9,031 bases of DNA from Balneolaceae bacterium SMO_bin1 (GTDB lineage Bacteria; Bacteroidota; Rhodothermia; Balneolales; Balneolaceae): assembly GCA_003123965.1 (NCBI GenBank), contig NNSL01000373.1:1-9031 (forward strand). Direction: 5' to 3'. This document shows, one piece after another, positions 1-6,641 of this stretch (positions within the stretch are counted from its first letter, which is position 1; every line of letters starts with the position of its first letter). Below the pieces are notes generated by a model that was not told the DNA's origin, made no database searches, and saw only the letters and a list, made by a program, of their open reading frames with translations. A program made the position numbers and the translations under genes.

Positions 1-378
1 GGTTACATTGCGATCTGATTGGGCAAGGTCGTCAGCACGGAGTAGTTTAGAGATGTCAATTTGGTCAACCCAAGCGCTGTATAACTTGTTTTGGCTTATT
101 TCATCGGCAGTGGGTTCCCGTCCGGGAAGGCATGAAATGGAGGAAAATGAGTCATTAACCATGGCTGCTAGCATGGCGGCTGTCATTCCGCCGGCCGAAG
201 CCCCTGTAATAACTTTAATTTTAATATTATGCGGAGGAGCTTCATCGCTCCCTTTTTGTTGCGCTTGATCCCACTCGTGAAGTGCTTGCAGTAAAAAATC
301 GATCACCCCGGCTGTGTAAGCACCGGCAGATACCGCTCCCGCCATTACGAGTCCAATTTCAAAGGTGTTTTCTTCCAT
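1..378 (-). CDS. Patatin-like phospholipase, N-terminal part (runs off the left edge)
   Basis: The minus-strand frame is open from the ATG at 378 to the window edge and gives the first 126 residues. Residues 8-27 form a glycine-rich start (GLVMAGAVSAGAYTAG) that resembles the oxyanion-hole segment of patatins. Residues 59-64 read GASAGG, the GxSxG nucleophile elbow, so Ser61 is the expected catalytic serine. The Asp of the Ser-Asp dyad would lie beyond the edge. The family hydrolyses acyl esters of lipids. There is no signal peptide, so it is probably cytosolic or peripheral to the membrane. The start is well supported by a GAGGGGA Shine-Dalgarno at 385-391, six bases upstream. The gene diverges from its neighbour at 612, and a palindrome lies upstream. 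The substrate cannot be judged from this fragment. Confidence 0.85.
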   Translation of the reverse strand, partial: MEENTFEIGLVMAGAVSAGAYTAGVIDFLLQALHEWDQAQQKGSDEAPPHNIKIKVITGASAGGMTAAMLAAMVNDSFSSISCLPGREPTADEISQNKLYSAWVDQIDISKLLRADDLAQSDRNVT

Positions 379-425
379 TATTTTTCCCCTCGTAACCCTT
401 TTTACTTAATAAGATCGTCAGCGGT

Positions 426-444
426 AATATTTGTTACAAATATT
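426..444. promoter_or_regulatory. 19-bp perfect palindrome, possible operator
   Basis: The 9-base arms AATATTTGT and ACAAATATT surround a single central T. The site lies about 48 bases upstream of the patatin-like gene's start codon, in an AT-rich divergent intergenic region (379-611) that otherwise shows nothing clear. Size and symmetry suit a dimeric repressor or activator site. No regulator gene is visible nearby, and the AT-rich background makes chance symmetry more likely. An 11-base part of it, GTTACAAATAT, recurs at 8091-8101 upstream of the beta-lactamase-family gene in the same orientation relative to that gene. Confidence 0.3.
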
Positions 445-611
445 TTATTTTTATTTATATAAGCTTAAATTTATAACTGAAAAATGCTGTTTTACCCCAG
501 TTTTTAATCAATAATTCTTTGCAGAAGCGGTAAAGCTTTAGTATTTAAAAGTGAATTTATTGAGCAAAAACGCTTAATGGCGAGCAAATTTAATTTACAT
601 TCACGCTTAGT

Positions 612-833
612 ATGGGCAAGAACGACGACCTGACAGAAAAAGAAAAAATCGAGAAGTTTGAAGAGATGATAGAGAACCCTACTTCCCATCAGCTTAAAGC
701 GTATTACGATGCGAAGGAAAAAGCCTGCATTGATGCGATGAAAGATTCAACCTCAAAAAATCCCCACAATAAGGGATCGAATCTGGCCGATTTCTGGGAC
801 TACGTTTACGATCAGTTTTACAAAATTCAGTAG
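612..833 (+). CDS. Small charged hypothetical protein (73 aa)
   Basis: This is a 73-residue frame that I do not recognise. The N-terminal two thirds are rich in Lys, Glu and Asp and probably helical. The C-terminus is aromatic (ADFWDYVYDQFYKIQ, residues 59-73). It has no signal peptide, membrane segment or cysteine cluster; there is a single Cys. The start is uncertain: no Shine-Dalgarno precedes the ATG at 612, and an in-frame ATG at 666 would give a 55-residue product. It lies in the same direction as egtB, 96 bases before that gene, so co-transcription is possible but not shown. The steady amino-acid composition and sensible codon use argue for a real gene. No function can be assigned. Confidence 0.5.
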   Translation: MGKNDDLTEKEKIEKFEEMIENPTSHQLKAYYDAKEKACIDAMKDSTSKNPHNKGSNLADFWDYVYDQFYKIQ

Positions 834-929
834 GCCCTTAATCTCCTACACTTGCAGGGCGTAACTGAACGATGCACGCCGGGTTGTTGTATTTAATATC
901 GAAAATATGCAACCAATAAATCCATCGGT

Positions 930-2229
930 ATGAAATCTGCGACCTTACCAAAGCAAAAGCACTCTGCTTCTGACCGCTTCTCGCGCGATCACCTCTTGCA
1001 GCGTTTTAAGCAGATACGTCAGGATAGCCTCGATATTGTTGACCCGCTGGAGCCCGAAGATTTTGTGATTCAGGTAAAAACTGAAACTAGTCCTACCAAA
1101 TGGCATCTGGCGCACGTAAGCTGGTTTTTTTGAAACATTCGTGTTGGAAAAAGCAATTGAAGGGTACGAGTCGATGCATCCCCAATACGCTTATATTTTT
1201 AACTCGTATTATCTGCAAACAGGGGAGCCGCATGCACGGGCCAAACGCGGATACTTATCTCGACCTACGGTAGAAGAAGTGATGGAGTATCGTGAGTATG
1301 TAAATCGCGAGGTGATTGAATTTCTGAATAACGCCAGTGAAGAAGAGCTGGCTGAATTTGGGCCGGTGATAGAAATTGGCAACAACCACGAACAACAGCA
1401 TCAGGAACTGATGATCACCGACTTTAAATACATGTTTGGGCAAAATCCGCTGTACCCGGTGTATCGTGAGCAGGAACACCCGGAAAGCAAGGAGCCTGGC
1501 CAACTAAAGTGGGTCTCATTCGATGAAGGCATATATCAGATTGGCAATAACGGCGGTGAATTTACCTACGATAACGAACACCCGCAGCATCGTGAATTTC
1601 TGGAGTCTTTTGAGTTAGCCGACCGGCTCATCACCAACCGTGAATATATGGAATTTATGAAAGAGGGGGGATATGAGCGATCGGCACTTTGGCTGGATGA
1701 CGGCTGGGCCACGGTGAACGAACATAACTGGGATTCACCGCTCTACTGGTGCCGACGTGATGATGGCTGGTACCATTACACCTTGGCTGGTCTACGAAAG
1801 CCTGATCCTAACGAGCCGGTAACTCACATTAGTTACTACGAGGCCGATGCCTTTGCACGCTGGGCCGATGCGCGCCTGCCAACGGAGCAGGAATGGGAGG
1901 TTGCAGCCGCCGACAAGCCCTATGATGGTAATTTTGTAGAAACCGAAAATTTTCATCCACGACCGCTGCAAAATAACGCAGAGGGACTGAAACAGATGTA
2001 TGGCGATGTGTGGGAGTGGACGAAAAGTGCGTATGACGCTTACCCCGGGTATGAACCGCTGGAAGGTGCATTAGGTGAGTACAACGGAAAATTCATGTGT
2101 GGCCAATACGTGTTGCGCGGAGGTTCGTGCGCTACATCAAATACGCATATTCGCAAAACATACCGCAATTTTTTCTACCCCGATGCTCGCTGGCAGTTCA
2201 ACGGTATCCGGCTGGCACGAACAATTTAA
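930..2229 (+). CDS. egtB: EgtB, hercynine oxygenase / sulfoxide synthase of ergothioneine synthesis (interrupted by a +1 frameshift)
   Basis: EgtB is a non-haem iron enzyme that joins hercynine to a cysteine donor (gamma-glutamylcysteine or cysteine) with O2, giving the sulfoxide precursor of ergothioneine. As read, the first frame stops at 1131-1133 after ...SWFF, and the rest continues one frame over. A run of seven T at 1125-1131 is one base too long. Removing one T gives SWFFETFVLEKA, the usual EgtB continuation, and a normal 432-residue protein. In corrected numbering the DinB-like N-domain carries HLAH (59-62) and HEQQH (153-157), so H62, H153 and H157 are the likely iron ligands. The C-terminal FGE-sulfatase-like domain shows GDVWEWT (358-364), LRGGSCAT (395-402) and a C-terminal RWQFNGIRLAR. 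No clear Shine-Dalgarno is seen. egtD follows 11 bases later. The sulfur donor cannot be read from sequence. The frameshift is probably a sequencing error; a real null allele is the alternative. Confidence 0.93.
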
Positions 2230-2240
2230 TCTTACCCGAA

Positions 2241-3182
2241 ATGAAGGAACCGATTACGGAAACCCGGCCGATGCTCGAAGAGGTGATCGCAGGGCTTAGT
2301 CAAGAGCAGAAGTCGTTGCCCAGCAAGTTTTTTTATGATGAGCGCGGATCGGAGTTATTTGAAAAAATAACCCGGCTTGATGAGTACTACCCTACCCGCA
2401 CTGAGCACAAGATTATGCGCCGGCACATTGATGAAATTGCTGATATCATTGGGTCGGAATCAGTGATTGTTGAACCGGGCAGCGGAAGCAGCAAAAAAGT
2501 ACGTCTGCTGCTGGATAACGTGCCGGACGTAGCGGCGTATGTACCGGTGGAAATTTCGCAGGAATACCTTGGAAAAGTGGTTCAGGATTTAAGAAAAGAA
2601 TACCCCGCTCTCCCAATTAAGCCGGTTTGCGCGGATTATACCAAATCATTTCAGCTGCCCGAAATTGACCAATCCTTTGATTACTATGTTGTATTTTATC
2701 CGGGCTCTACCATCGGTAATTTTAAACCAAGAAAAGCGCAAGACTTTTTGAAACTGCTGGCCGATTTTATGGTACCGGGCGGTGGCCTGCTTATTGGGGT
2801 TGATTTAAAAAAAGATCGCCATATTCTTGAGGCGGCTTATAACGACAGCAAGGGTGTTACCGCTGCTTTTAATAAAAATATGCTTCTGCGTTTAAACCGC
2901 GAACTGAATGCTGATTTTGATGTTGACAGTTTTTCTCATCAAGCTATTTACAACGAAGATAAAGGACGTATAGAAATGCATTTAGTGAGCGAAAAAGAGC
3001 AGATCGTAACAATAAACGGGCACGAATTTTACTTTGTTAAAGGAGAGTCCATTCATACCGAAAATTCATATAAATATTCACTCGACGATTTTAAAGCGTT
3101 GGTCAGCGACTGGTTCGCAGTAGAAAAAGTGTGGACGGACGACGATGATCTTTTCAGCGTACAATATTTGGTAAAAAAATAG
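2241..3182 (+). CDS. egtD: EgtD, L-histidine N-alpha-methyltransferase
   Basis: EgtD transfers three methyl groups from SAM to the alpha-amino group of histidine, giving hercynine, the substrate of EgtB. The ATG at 2241 gives 313 residues, close to the family's ~320. An in-frame ATG at 2097 would add 48 residues read out of frame inside egtB and is rejected. Hallmarks in order are FFYDERGSELFEKIT (30-44) with EYYPTRTE (48-55), the SAM-binding EPGSGSSKK (78-86), GSTIGN (155-160), GVTAAFN (205-211) and HTENS (272-276). Against Mycobacterium smegmatis EgtD, Y50, N160, Y200, E274 and S276 fall where the histidine-binding residues Y56, N166, Y206, E282 and S284 are expected, with a constant offset of 6 then 8. 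It therefore looks fully active. It sits between egtB and a DUF427 gene in one tight operon. Confidence 0.95.
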   Translation: MKEPITETRPMLEEVIAGLSQEQKSLPSKFFYDERGSELFEKITRLDEYYPTRTEHKIMRRHIDEIADIIGSESVIVEPGSGSSKKVRLLLDNVPDVAAYVPVEISQEYLGKVVQDLRKEYPALPIKPVCADYTKSFQLPEIDQSFDYYVVFYPGSTIGNFKPRKAQDFLKLLADFMVPGGGLLIGVDLKKDRHILEAAYNDSKGVTAAFNKNMLLRLNRELNADFDVDSFSHQAIYNEDKGRIEMHLVSEKEQIVTINGHEFYFVKGESIHTENSYKYSLDDFKALVSDWFAVEKVWTDDDDLFSVQYLVKK

Positions 3183-3191
3183 GCAGTTCTT

Positions 3192-3680
3192 ATGGATCGC
3201 ATTGAACCCGGGCCCAATCAGGAATCGGTTTGGGATTACCCGCGCCCGCCGGCTCTTGAACACAGCAAAAAGCAAATTCGAATTGAGTTTGGCGGTGAAA
3301 TTATTGCCAACACCACCGATGCCAAGCGCGTGCTGGAAACAAGCCACCCGCCGGTGTACTACTTGCCGCCTAAGGATATTATTATGGACTACCTCGAAGA
3401 AATTTCCGGCAGCAGCTACTGCGAATGGAAGGGTCAGGCCCATTATTACGATGTGGTGGTTGGCGATAAACGAGCACAAAAAGCGGCCTGGAGCTACGCA
3501 AACCCCAATCAGCGCTTTGCAGCTATTAAAGATCATATCGCATTTTATCCGCATAAAATGGATGCCTGTTACGTTGATGACGAGCAGGCCCGAGCGCAGG
3601 AAGGCAGCTTCTACGGTGGCTGGATCACTGATGATATAGTGGGTCCGTTTAAAGGCGGCGCCGGGACCGTGGGCTGGTAA
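3192..3680 (+). CDS. DUF427 family protein
   Basis: A 162-residue protein with the DUF427 pattern: SVWDYPRPP (12-20), RVLETSHPPVYYLPP (46-60), CEWKGQAHYY (77-86) and a later HIAFYP segment. The fold is a compact beta-rich domain; no biochemical role is established for the family that I know of. It has no signal peptide or membrane segment, so it is probably cytosolic. It begins 9 bases after egtD ends, with only a weak AGGCAG ahead of the ATG, and is very likely translated from the same message as egtB and egtD. That placement suggests a link to ergothioneine metabolism or redox stress, but this is association only. A second long frame inside it (3202-3639) is a shadow. Confidence 0.88.
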   Translation: MDRIEPGPNQESVWDYPRPPALEHSKKQIRIEFGGEIIANTTDAKRVLETSHPPVYYLPPKDIIMDYLEEISGSSYCEWKGQAHYYDVVVGDKRAQKAAWSYANPNQRFAAIKDHIAFYPHKMDACYVDDEQARAQEGSFYGGWITDDIVGPFKGGAGTVGW

Positions 3681-3684
3681 TTTT

Positions 3685-3724
3685 TGGTGTCATCCTGAAC
3701 TTTATTTAGGACCTTGTTAATCTG
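3685..3724. repeat. Diverged REP-like extragenic element with hairpin
   Basis: Just after the DUF427 stop codon the sequence reads TGGTGTCATCCTGAAC then a short AT stretch and AGGACC. TCCTGAA (3693-3699) and TTTAGGA (3705-3711) pair as RNA with one G-U, around a 5-base loop. The wording resembles the GTCATCCTGAAC...TCAGGATC type of repeat that I recall as scattered between genes in Bacteroidota relatives. Only one copy is visible here, so repetition is inferred from memory, not shown. No T-run follows, so a terminator is less likely. Confidence 0.35.
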
Positions 3725-3735
3725 AGTAAGAAATT

Positions 3736-3873
3736 ATGATGAAATTTTTTCGTCCCGATATTGCTGAAGAATCCGGTTCATCATGGAAGAATATGTTTTG
3801 GCTTGCGGTTTTTTTGGTGATCGTCGGCTCGTTCATCTGGCAGATGAGCCTTGGCCTGTGCCCGGTGCCATAG
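3736..3873 (+). CDS. Small single-pass membrane protein (45 aa), hypothetical
   Basis: A short frame beginning ATG ATG and ending TAG encodes 45 residues. It has a charged N-terminal stretch (MMKFFRPDIAEESGSSWKN), one hydrophobic helix at about residues 20-39 (MFWLAVFLVIVGSFIWQMSL), and a short tail ending CPVP. Such a clean amphipathic-to-hydrophobic layout is unlikely in non-coding DNA. The start may be either ATG (3736 or 3739); only a weak GAGTAAG precedes them. It lies between the DUF427 gene and the ABC-transporter ATPase, all in the same direction, ending 75 bases before the ATPase. It may be an accessory to the transporter or an independent small membrane protein. I do not recognise the family. 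Confidence 0.5.
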   Translation: MMKFFRPDIAEESGSSWKNMFWLAVFLVIVGSFIWQMSLGLCPVP

Positions 3874-3948
3874 TACATTCCAGGCGATGAATTTAATTTC
3901 CTCTCCATTGTGGTTGGCTCCTGTCTTCATATCTGTTAGATTCCTTTC

Positions 3949-4947
3949 ATGATTGAGCTGATAAATGTCACAAAAAGTTATGATGGCACCGAAAAAGCCG
4001 TTGATGACATCTCGTTACAGGTTCAGGAAGGTGAAACTTTTGGGCTGATTGGCACCAGCGGCTGCGGTAAAACCACCACGCTAAAAATGATCAACCGGCT
4101 GGAGGAGCCTACTTCTGGCCGTATTATTGTCGAGGGCTCGTCTATTCTTGACCGCCCGCCCGAGCAGCTTCGGCGTAGCATTGGTTATGTGATTCAGAGC
4201 GTAGGATTATTCCCCCATTATTCGGTGAAAGAAAACATTGCGATTACTCCTAAATTGCTGGAGTGGGATAACGCTAAAATCAATGATCGGTATGAAGAAT
4301 TAATGCATTTAGTAGGCATGAACCCGGATGAGTTTGCCGATCGCCAGCCCAGTGCTCTTAGCGGTGGCCAGCAGCAGCGCGTAGGTCTGGCCCGTGCCTT
4401 GGCCGCTGATCCTCCCGTTATTCTGATGGATGAACCCTTCGGCGCGCTCGATCCCATCACCAAAGAGAATATCCAAAAAGAGTTCAAAAATCTGCTGCAG
4501 GAAATTCAGAAAACAATTGTGCTGGTAACCCACGACGTTTTCGAAGCCTTTGATTTGTGCGACCGCATTGGGTTGATGAATCGCGGCAAACTGCAGCAGA
4601 TAGGAACGCCTCGCGATCTGCTTTTCAAACCTTCAAGTGAATTTGTACACTCCTTTTTTGACAATCACCGCTTCCAGCTTGAAATGATGAATATAACAGT
4701 CGGTGATATTCTGGAAGCAGTCGAAGAATCAGAGCCGGAAAAATTCGGGAATAGCCAAAGCAAAGAGCATGGGCAGACTATTTTAGTATCTGAATCTTTT
4801 TTCTCTGTTTTCGAGAATTCTCATTCTGAGGAAAAGTATAATGTTCTAAACGAGGATGAAGAAAAAGTAGCGTCCATCACCTCTGACGAACTTCTGGAAG
4901 GATTTCAAAAAGTGCGCCGACAACTTCGGGAGGGACGTAATGGCTGA
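3949..4947 (+). CDS. ABC transporter ATP-binding protein, OpuCA/ProV/EgtV type (quaternary-amine uptake)
   Basis: This 332-residue subunit would power import by the fused permease-receptor that follows. Its ABC core has Walker A GTSGCGKT (35-42), a Q-loop glutamine at 83 (VIQSVGLFP), signature LSGGQ (137-141), Walker B VILMDE (157-162) and the switch histidine in THD (H195). GYVIQSVGLFPHYSVKENIA is typical of glycine betaine/choline ATPases. After about residue 238 comes a ~95-residue acidic tail. Its last part (YNVLNEDEEKVASITSDELL) resembles half of a CBS domain; OpuCA normally carries two CBS domains for ionic-strength sensing, so this looks like one reduced copy. The start ATG has no Shine-Dalgarno. 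The gene overlaps the permease gene by 8 bases, indicating translational coupling. Betaine, choline, carnitine or ergothioneine are all possible substrates. Confidence 0.92.
   Translation: MIELINVTKSYDGTEKAVDDISLQVQEGETFGLIGTSGCGKTTTLKMINRLEEPTSGRIIVEGSSILDRPPEQLRRSIGYVIQSVGLFPHYSVKENIAITPKLLEWDNAKINDRYEELMHLVGMNPDEFADRQPSALSGGQQQRVGLARALAADPPVILMDEPFGALDPITKENIQKEFKNLLQEIQKTIVLVTHDVFEAFDLCDRIGLMNRGKLQQIGTPRDLLFKPSSEFVHSFFDNHRFQLEMMNITVGDILEAVEESEPEKFGNSQSKEHGQTILVSESFFSVFENSHSEEKYNVLNEDEEKVASITSDELLEGFQKVRRQLREGRNG
4928..4935 (+). promoter_or_regulatory. Strong Shine-Dalgarno for the permease fusion
   Basis: GGGAGGGA lies four bases before the ATG at 4940, inside the last codons of the ATPase gene. 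It fixes the start of the permease and fits coupled translation across the 8-base overlap. Most other genes in the window lack such a site. Confidence 0.6.
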
Positions 4948-6518
4948 CCTTTGGAATTTTTTCGTCAACAACCAGGCCGAGATTCTTGATCAAACAGCAG
5001 AACATCTCGGGCTCACTTTTGCAGCCCTGGTTATCGCAGTAATTATCGGTGTGCCGTTGGCTATCGCATGCACTCGTTATAGAAAGGTTGCAGGCCCCAC
5101 GCTTGGCGCGGTTGGGGTGATTCAGACTATACCGAGCATTGCCCTGCTTGGATTTATGATACCACTTTTAGGTATTGGTGCTGTTCCGGCAATCGTCGCC
5201 CTATTTTTGTATGCTTTGCTGCCCATCGTTCGCAATACTTATGCCGGTATTAAGGAAGTAGAGCCGTCTGTTGTTGAGGCGGCCCGCGGAATGGGCATGA
5301 CGGATCGCCAAATTCTATCCAAAGTAGAGCTGCCCTTGGCCATGCCCGTTATATTTGCCGGCATCCGCACGGCTACGGTTATAAATGTGGGCGTAGCTAC
5401 ATTATGCGCGCTGATTGGTGCGGGCGGACTGGGCGAATTTATTTTTAGGGGCATTGCGCTCAACAACAGCATCATGATTTTAGCCGGTGCGCTTCCAGCG
5501 GCATTATTGGCTATTTTCTTTGATAAAATACTGGGACTGCTTGAAACACATATGCATCGATTGGCAAAGCCGCTGGCTATTGGCTTCGCTGGATTATTGC
5601 TTGTTGCCGGTATCTGGTCAGCCGGTTCAATCTTCGGTTCCGATTCTTTCCGGATAGGGGTGCCGCCGGAGTTTCTTGAGCGGGCCGACGGCTATCGCGG
5701 ACTCGAAAATCATTACAACTTGGATTTACCAACCGTTGAAATGAGTGCCGCCCTTATGTACGAGGCGCTCAAAAACGGAAGGGTGGATGTGGCGGTTGGC
5801 TATTCTACCGATGGTCGCATTAAGGCATTTGATTTGGAAGTGTTGGAAGACGACAAGGAATTATTTCCCGCCCTATGATGCCGCTCCGTTGGTACGCTCC
5901 GGTACGCTGGAGCAAACCCCGAACTTGCGTGAAGTTTTGAATAAGCTGGCCGGGAAAATCAGCACCGAAAAAATGACGGCTCTCAACAATAAGGTTGATT
6001 ACGGGGGACAACAGGAATCGGCCGTTGCAAAGGCATTTTTAGATAGTCTCGGTTTCGAAACGGAGATCATTCGTGATGGTGAACCGGATATTCTCATTGG
6101 TGGAAAACTGCAGACTGAGCAATACATCTTGGGGCATATGTATCGCCTGCTGATCGAAAACTATACCTCACTGGATGCCGATTTACGAATGGGGCTGGCG
6201 GGCACCCAAATTGTGTTCAATGCGCTCAATACCGGCGAAATTGATCTTTATCCGGAATATACCGGTACCGGGCTGCATGTACTGCTCCAGCCGGATTCCA
6301 CAACGGTTAATCAGCTTGGTAACAACGCGCAGGCCGTTTATGACTTTGTAAAAGAACAGACGCGCGAGCAATTTGGCTTAGTGTGGCTGCAGCCCGTTGG
6401 TTTTGAAAATACCTATGCCCTGCTGATGCGGCGCGAGCAGGCGGAAAAGCTGGGCATTGAGACAATAAGTGATTTAGCAAAGTATCTGGGGAATGTGGAA
6501 TCAAAAACTAAGAATTAG
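4940..6518 (+). CDS. Fused permease and substrate-binding protein for quaternary amines, OpuCB-CC / EgtU type (binding domain circularly permuted; +1 frameshift)
   Basis: The permease part (residues 1-232, about six membrane helices) has the EAA-loop EAARGMGMTDRQIL (113-126). The receptor follows directly. As read, the frame stops at 5876-5878; removing one C from CCC at 5867-5869 restores FPPYDAA and a 525-residue protein. The receptor halves are swapped. The half that normally comes last, from FRIGVPPEFLERADGY (237-252) through YSTDGRI (288-294) and FPPYDAA (309-315) to VAKAFL (362-367), comes first. The half that normally comes first, from ILIGGKLQTEQ (384-394) through PEYTGT (438-443) and ENTYAL (489-494) to ISDLA (509-513), comes last. 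Y288, Y312, Y440 and Y492 match the four cage tyrosines of B. subtilis OpuCC/OpuBC, so a trimethylammonium ligand is expected. The gene ends at the junction between lobes, and its last codons lie in a 16-bp inverted-repeat arm, so late truncation is possible. Single-chain fusion is also the layout of the ergothioneine importer EgtU. Confidence 0.88.
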
Positions 6519-6630
6519 GAATTATTTAGACTCTGTCCCTTGATCATTCCGTTCTGCTCGGAAACGGAATCTATTTTATTTCAGTACAAAATACCAGAAT
6601 GAGATGATGGTGTTATAATTCCTAATTCTT
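6510..6630. repeat. 16-bp perfect inverted repeat bracketing the convergent intergenic region
   Basis: AAGAATTAGGAATTAT at 6510-6525 is repeated exactly in inverted form as ATAATTCCTAATTCTT at 6615-6630, with 89 bases between. The left arm contains the stop codon of the permease fusion; the right arm lies 11 bases before the end of the beta-lactamase-family gene. In RNA from either strand the arms could pair and enclose the terminator hairpin. It could also be a small MITE-like insertion, but no flanking target duplication is evident. Confidence 0.5.
6546..6581 (+). terminator. Rho-independent terminator after the transporter operon
   Basis: ATTCCGTT (6546-6553) and AACGGAAT (6563-6570) form a perfect 8-bp stem with a 9-base loop, followed by CTATTTTATTT. 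It starts 28 bases after the stop codon of the permease fusion. On the minus strand the hairpin is followed by GATCAAGGG rather than a T-run, so it mainly serves plus-strand transcripts. Confidence 0.65.
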
Positions 6631-6641
6631 CATCCCTAATT

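Noticed and set aside
858..880. GGCGT...ACGCC hairpin upstream of egtB
   Set aside because: The stem is only 5 bp with a 13-base loop and no T-run, so it is probably chance.
930..1140. Programmed ribosomal frameshifting in egtB
   Set aside because: No stimulatory structure or shift-prone stop context is apparent, and two other genes show the same one-base homopolymer gain, so sequencing error is the simpler reading.
2097..2240. Upstream in-frame ATG that would extend EgtD by 48 residues
   Set aside because: The extra residues come from the out-of-frame 3' end of egtB and do not resemble EgtD. The ATG at 2241 gives the normal family length.
3078..3554. Long minus-strand open frame (158 codons)
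   Set aside because: It lies opposite the well-supported egtD and DUF427 genes, has no recognisable domain and looks like an antisense shadow.
3202..3639. Second plus-strand frame within the DUF427 gene (145 codons)
   Set aside because: It overlaps the conserved DUF427 frame almost entirely and its product has no family features.
3915..3942. Possible promoter TTGGCT-17-TAGATT before the ABC-transporter ATPase
   Set aside because: The match is weak and transcription would begin at about the start codon itself. A leaderless message is possible but not supported.
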